A stretch of DNA of 64,000 nt, from the NCBI RefSeq assembly GCF_019393635.1, contig NC_057863.1:639430306-639494305 (forward strand), in the 5' to 3' direction. The stretch comes from Dromiciops gliroides. Lineage: Eukaryota > Chordata > Mammalia > Microbiotheria > Microbiotheriidae. The position numbers were made by a program, and so were the translations under genes. Below are positions 63,919 to 64,000 of this stretch, piece by piece. Position 1 is the first letter of the stretch; every line of letters begins with the position of its first letter. Under the pieces are notes generated by a model. That model was not told the origin of the DNA. It saw only the letters and a program-made list of their open reading frames with translations, and did not search any database.

Positions 63919-64000
63919 AAAACCAAGATAATGTCAGTTTTGAGAATGGGGAACACTTCCATCAAGATAAATCCACAATGAAAAAGCAACGCCAAGGCAA
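63919..64000 (+). CDS. Second exon of the unidentified gene, cut by the window end
   Basis: An acceptor with a long T-rich tract (63901-63918) opens the exon. Joined after the ten coding bases at 47422-47431, the frame stays open to the window edge. It reads MSTENQDNVSFENGEHFHQD and then KSTMKKQRQG. The product start is hydrophilic and rich in Asn, Gln, His and Lys, with no signal peptide or membrane segment. I do not recognise the family. Promoter context (X-box-like motif) would fit a ciliary or testis gene, which is inference. The gene runs divergently to MIB2. Confidence 0.6.

Noticed and set aside
1-64000. CRISPR array, operon, prophage or other prokaryotic system
   Set aside because: The spaced repeats are SINEs, and the sequence has spliced vertebrate exons and retrotransposons. 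No prokaryotic gene organisation is present.

Overview
This is a stretch of marsupial nuclear genome, most likely from an Australian marsupial and possibly a dasyurid-like one. The evidence is about 45 copies of a young A-tailed tRNA-derived SINE (WSINE1-like). These sit among marsupial-type L1 3' ends, a BovB/RTE LINE, SINEs carrying an RTE-type 3' tail, and older L2 and MIR/CORE-SINE copies. The species call is an inference from repeat content. Most of the sequence is intron or intergenic DNA, and almost all long open frames are accidental readings of repeats or GC-rich DNA.

From left to right. (1) The first coding exon of MIB2 lies on the minus strand at 555-831. (2) About 29 kb of probable MIB2 intron 1 follows. 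It includes a GC-rich stretch (about 6-11.4 kb) with no young SINE, then SINE/L1/L2-rich DNA, then a C/T-rich minisatellite with a ~90-bp unit. (3) A CpG island at about 29.95-30.5 kb is the best candidate for the MIB2 promoter. It carries Sp1 boxes and two divergent ZNF143-type motifs beside a perfect 19-bp palindrome. (4) From 30.6 to 46.6 kb there is an intergenic repeat field with one solo LTR, a U6 snRNA retropseudogene and several L1 copies. (5) A second CpG-rich promoter lies at about 46.8-47.45 kb. It holds CRE, ETS, NRF1 and RFX X-box-like motifs and ends in a plus-strand exon whose last ten bases read ATG-AGT-ACA-G before a GT splice site. (6) A 16.5-kb repeat-filled intron follows, with a BovB/RTE LINE, a 1.4-kb L1 and two solo LTRs. 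(7) At 63,919 a strong acceptor opens a plus-strand exon that continues that frame to the window edge. I could not identify this second gene.

MIB2 encodes an E3 ubiquitin ligase of the Notch pathway. The second gene is divergent to it, and its X-box-like element hints at ciliary expression; that is inference only. I found no new defence, mobile or biosynthetic system. The most useful observations are the two promoters, the unnamed gene, the minisatellite, and a well-resolved record of nested insertions: many exact target-site duplications, one target site used twice, and SINEs that lack an A-tail.
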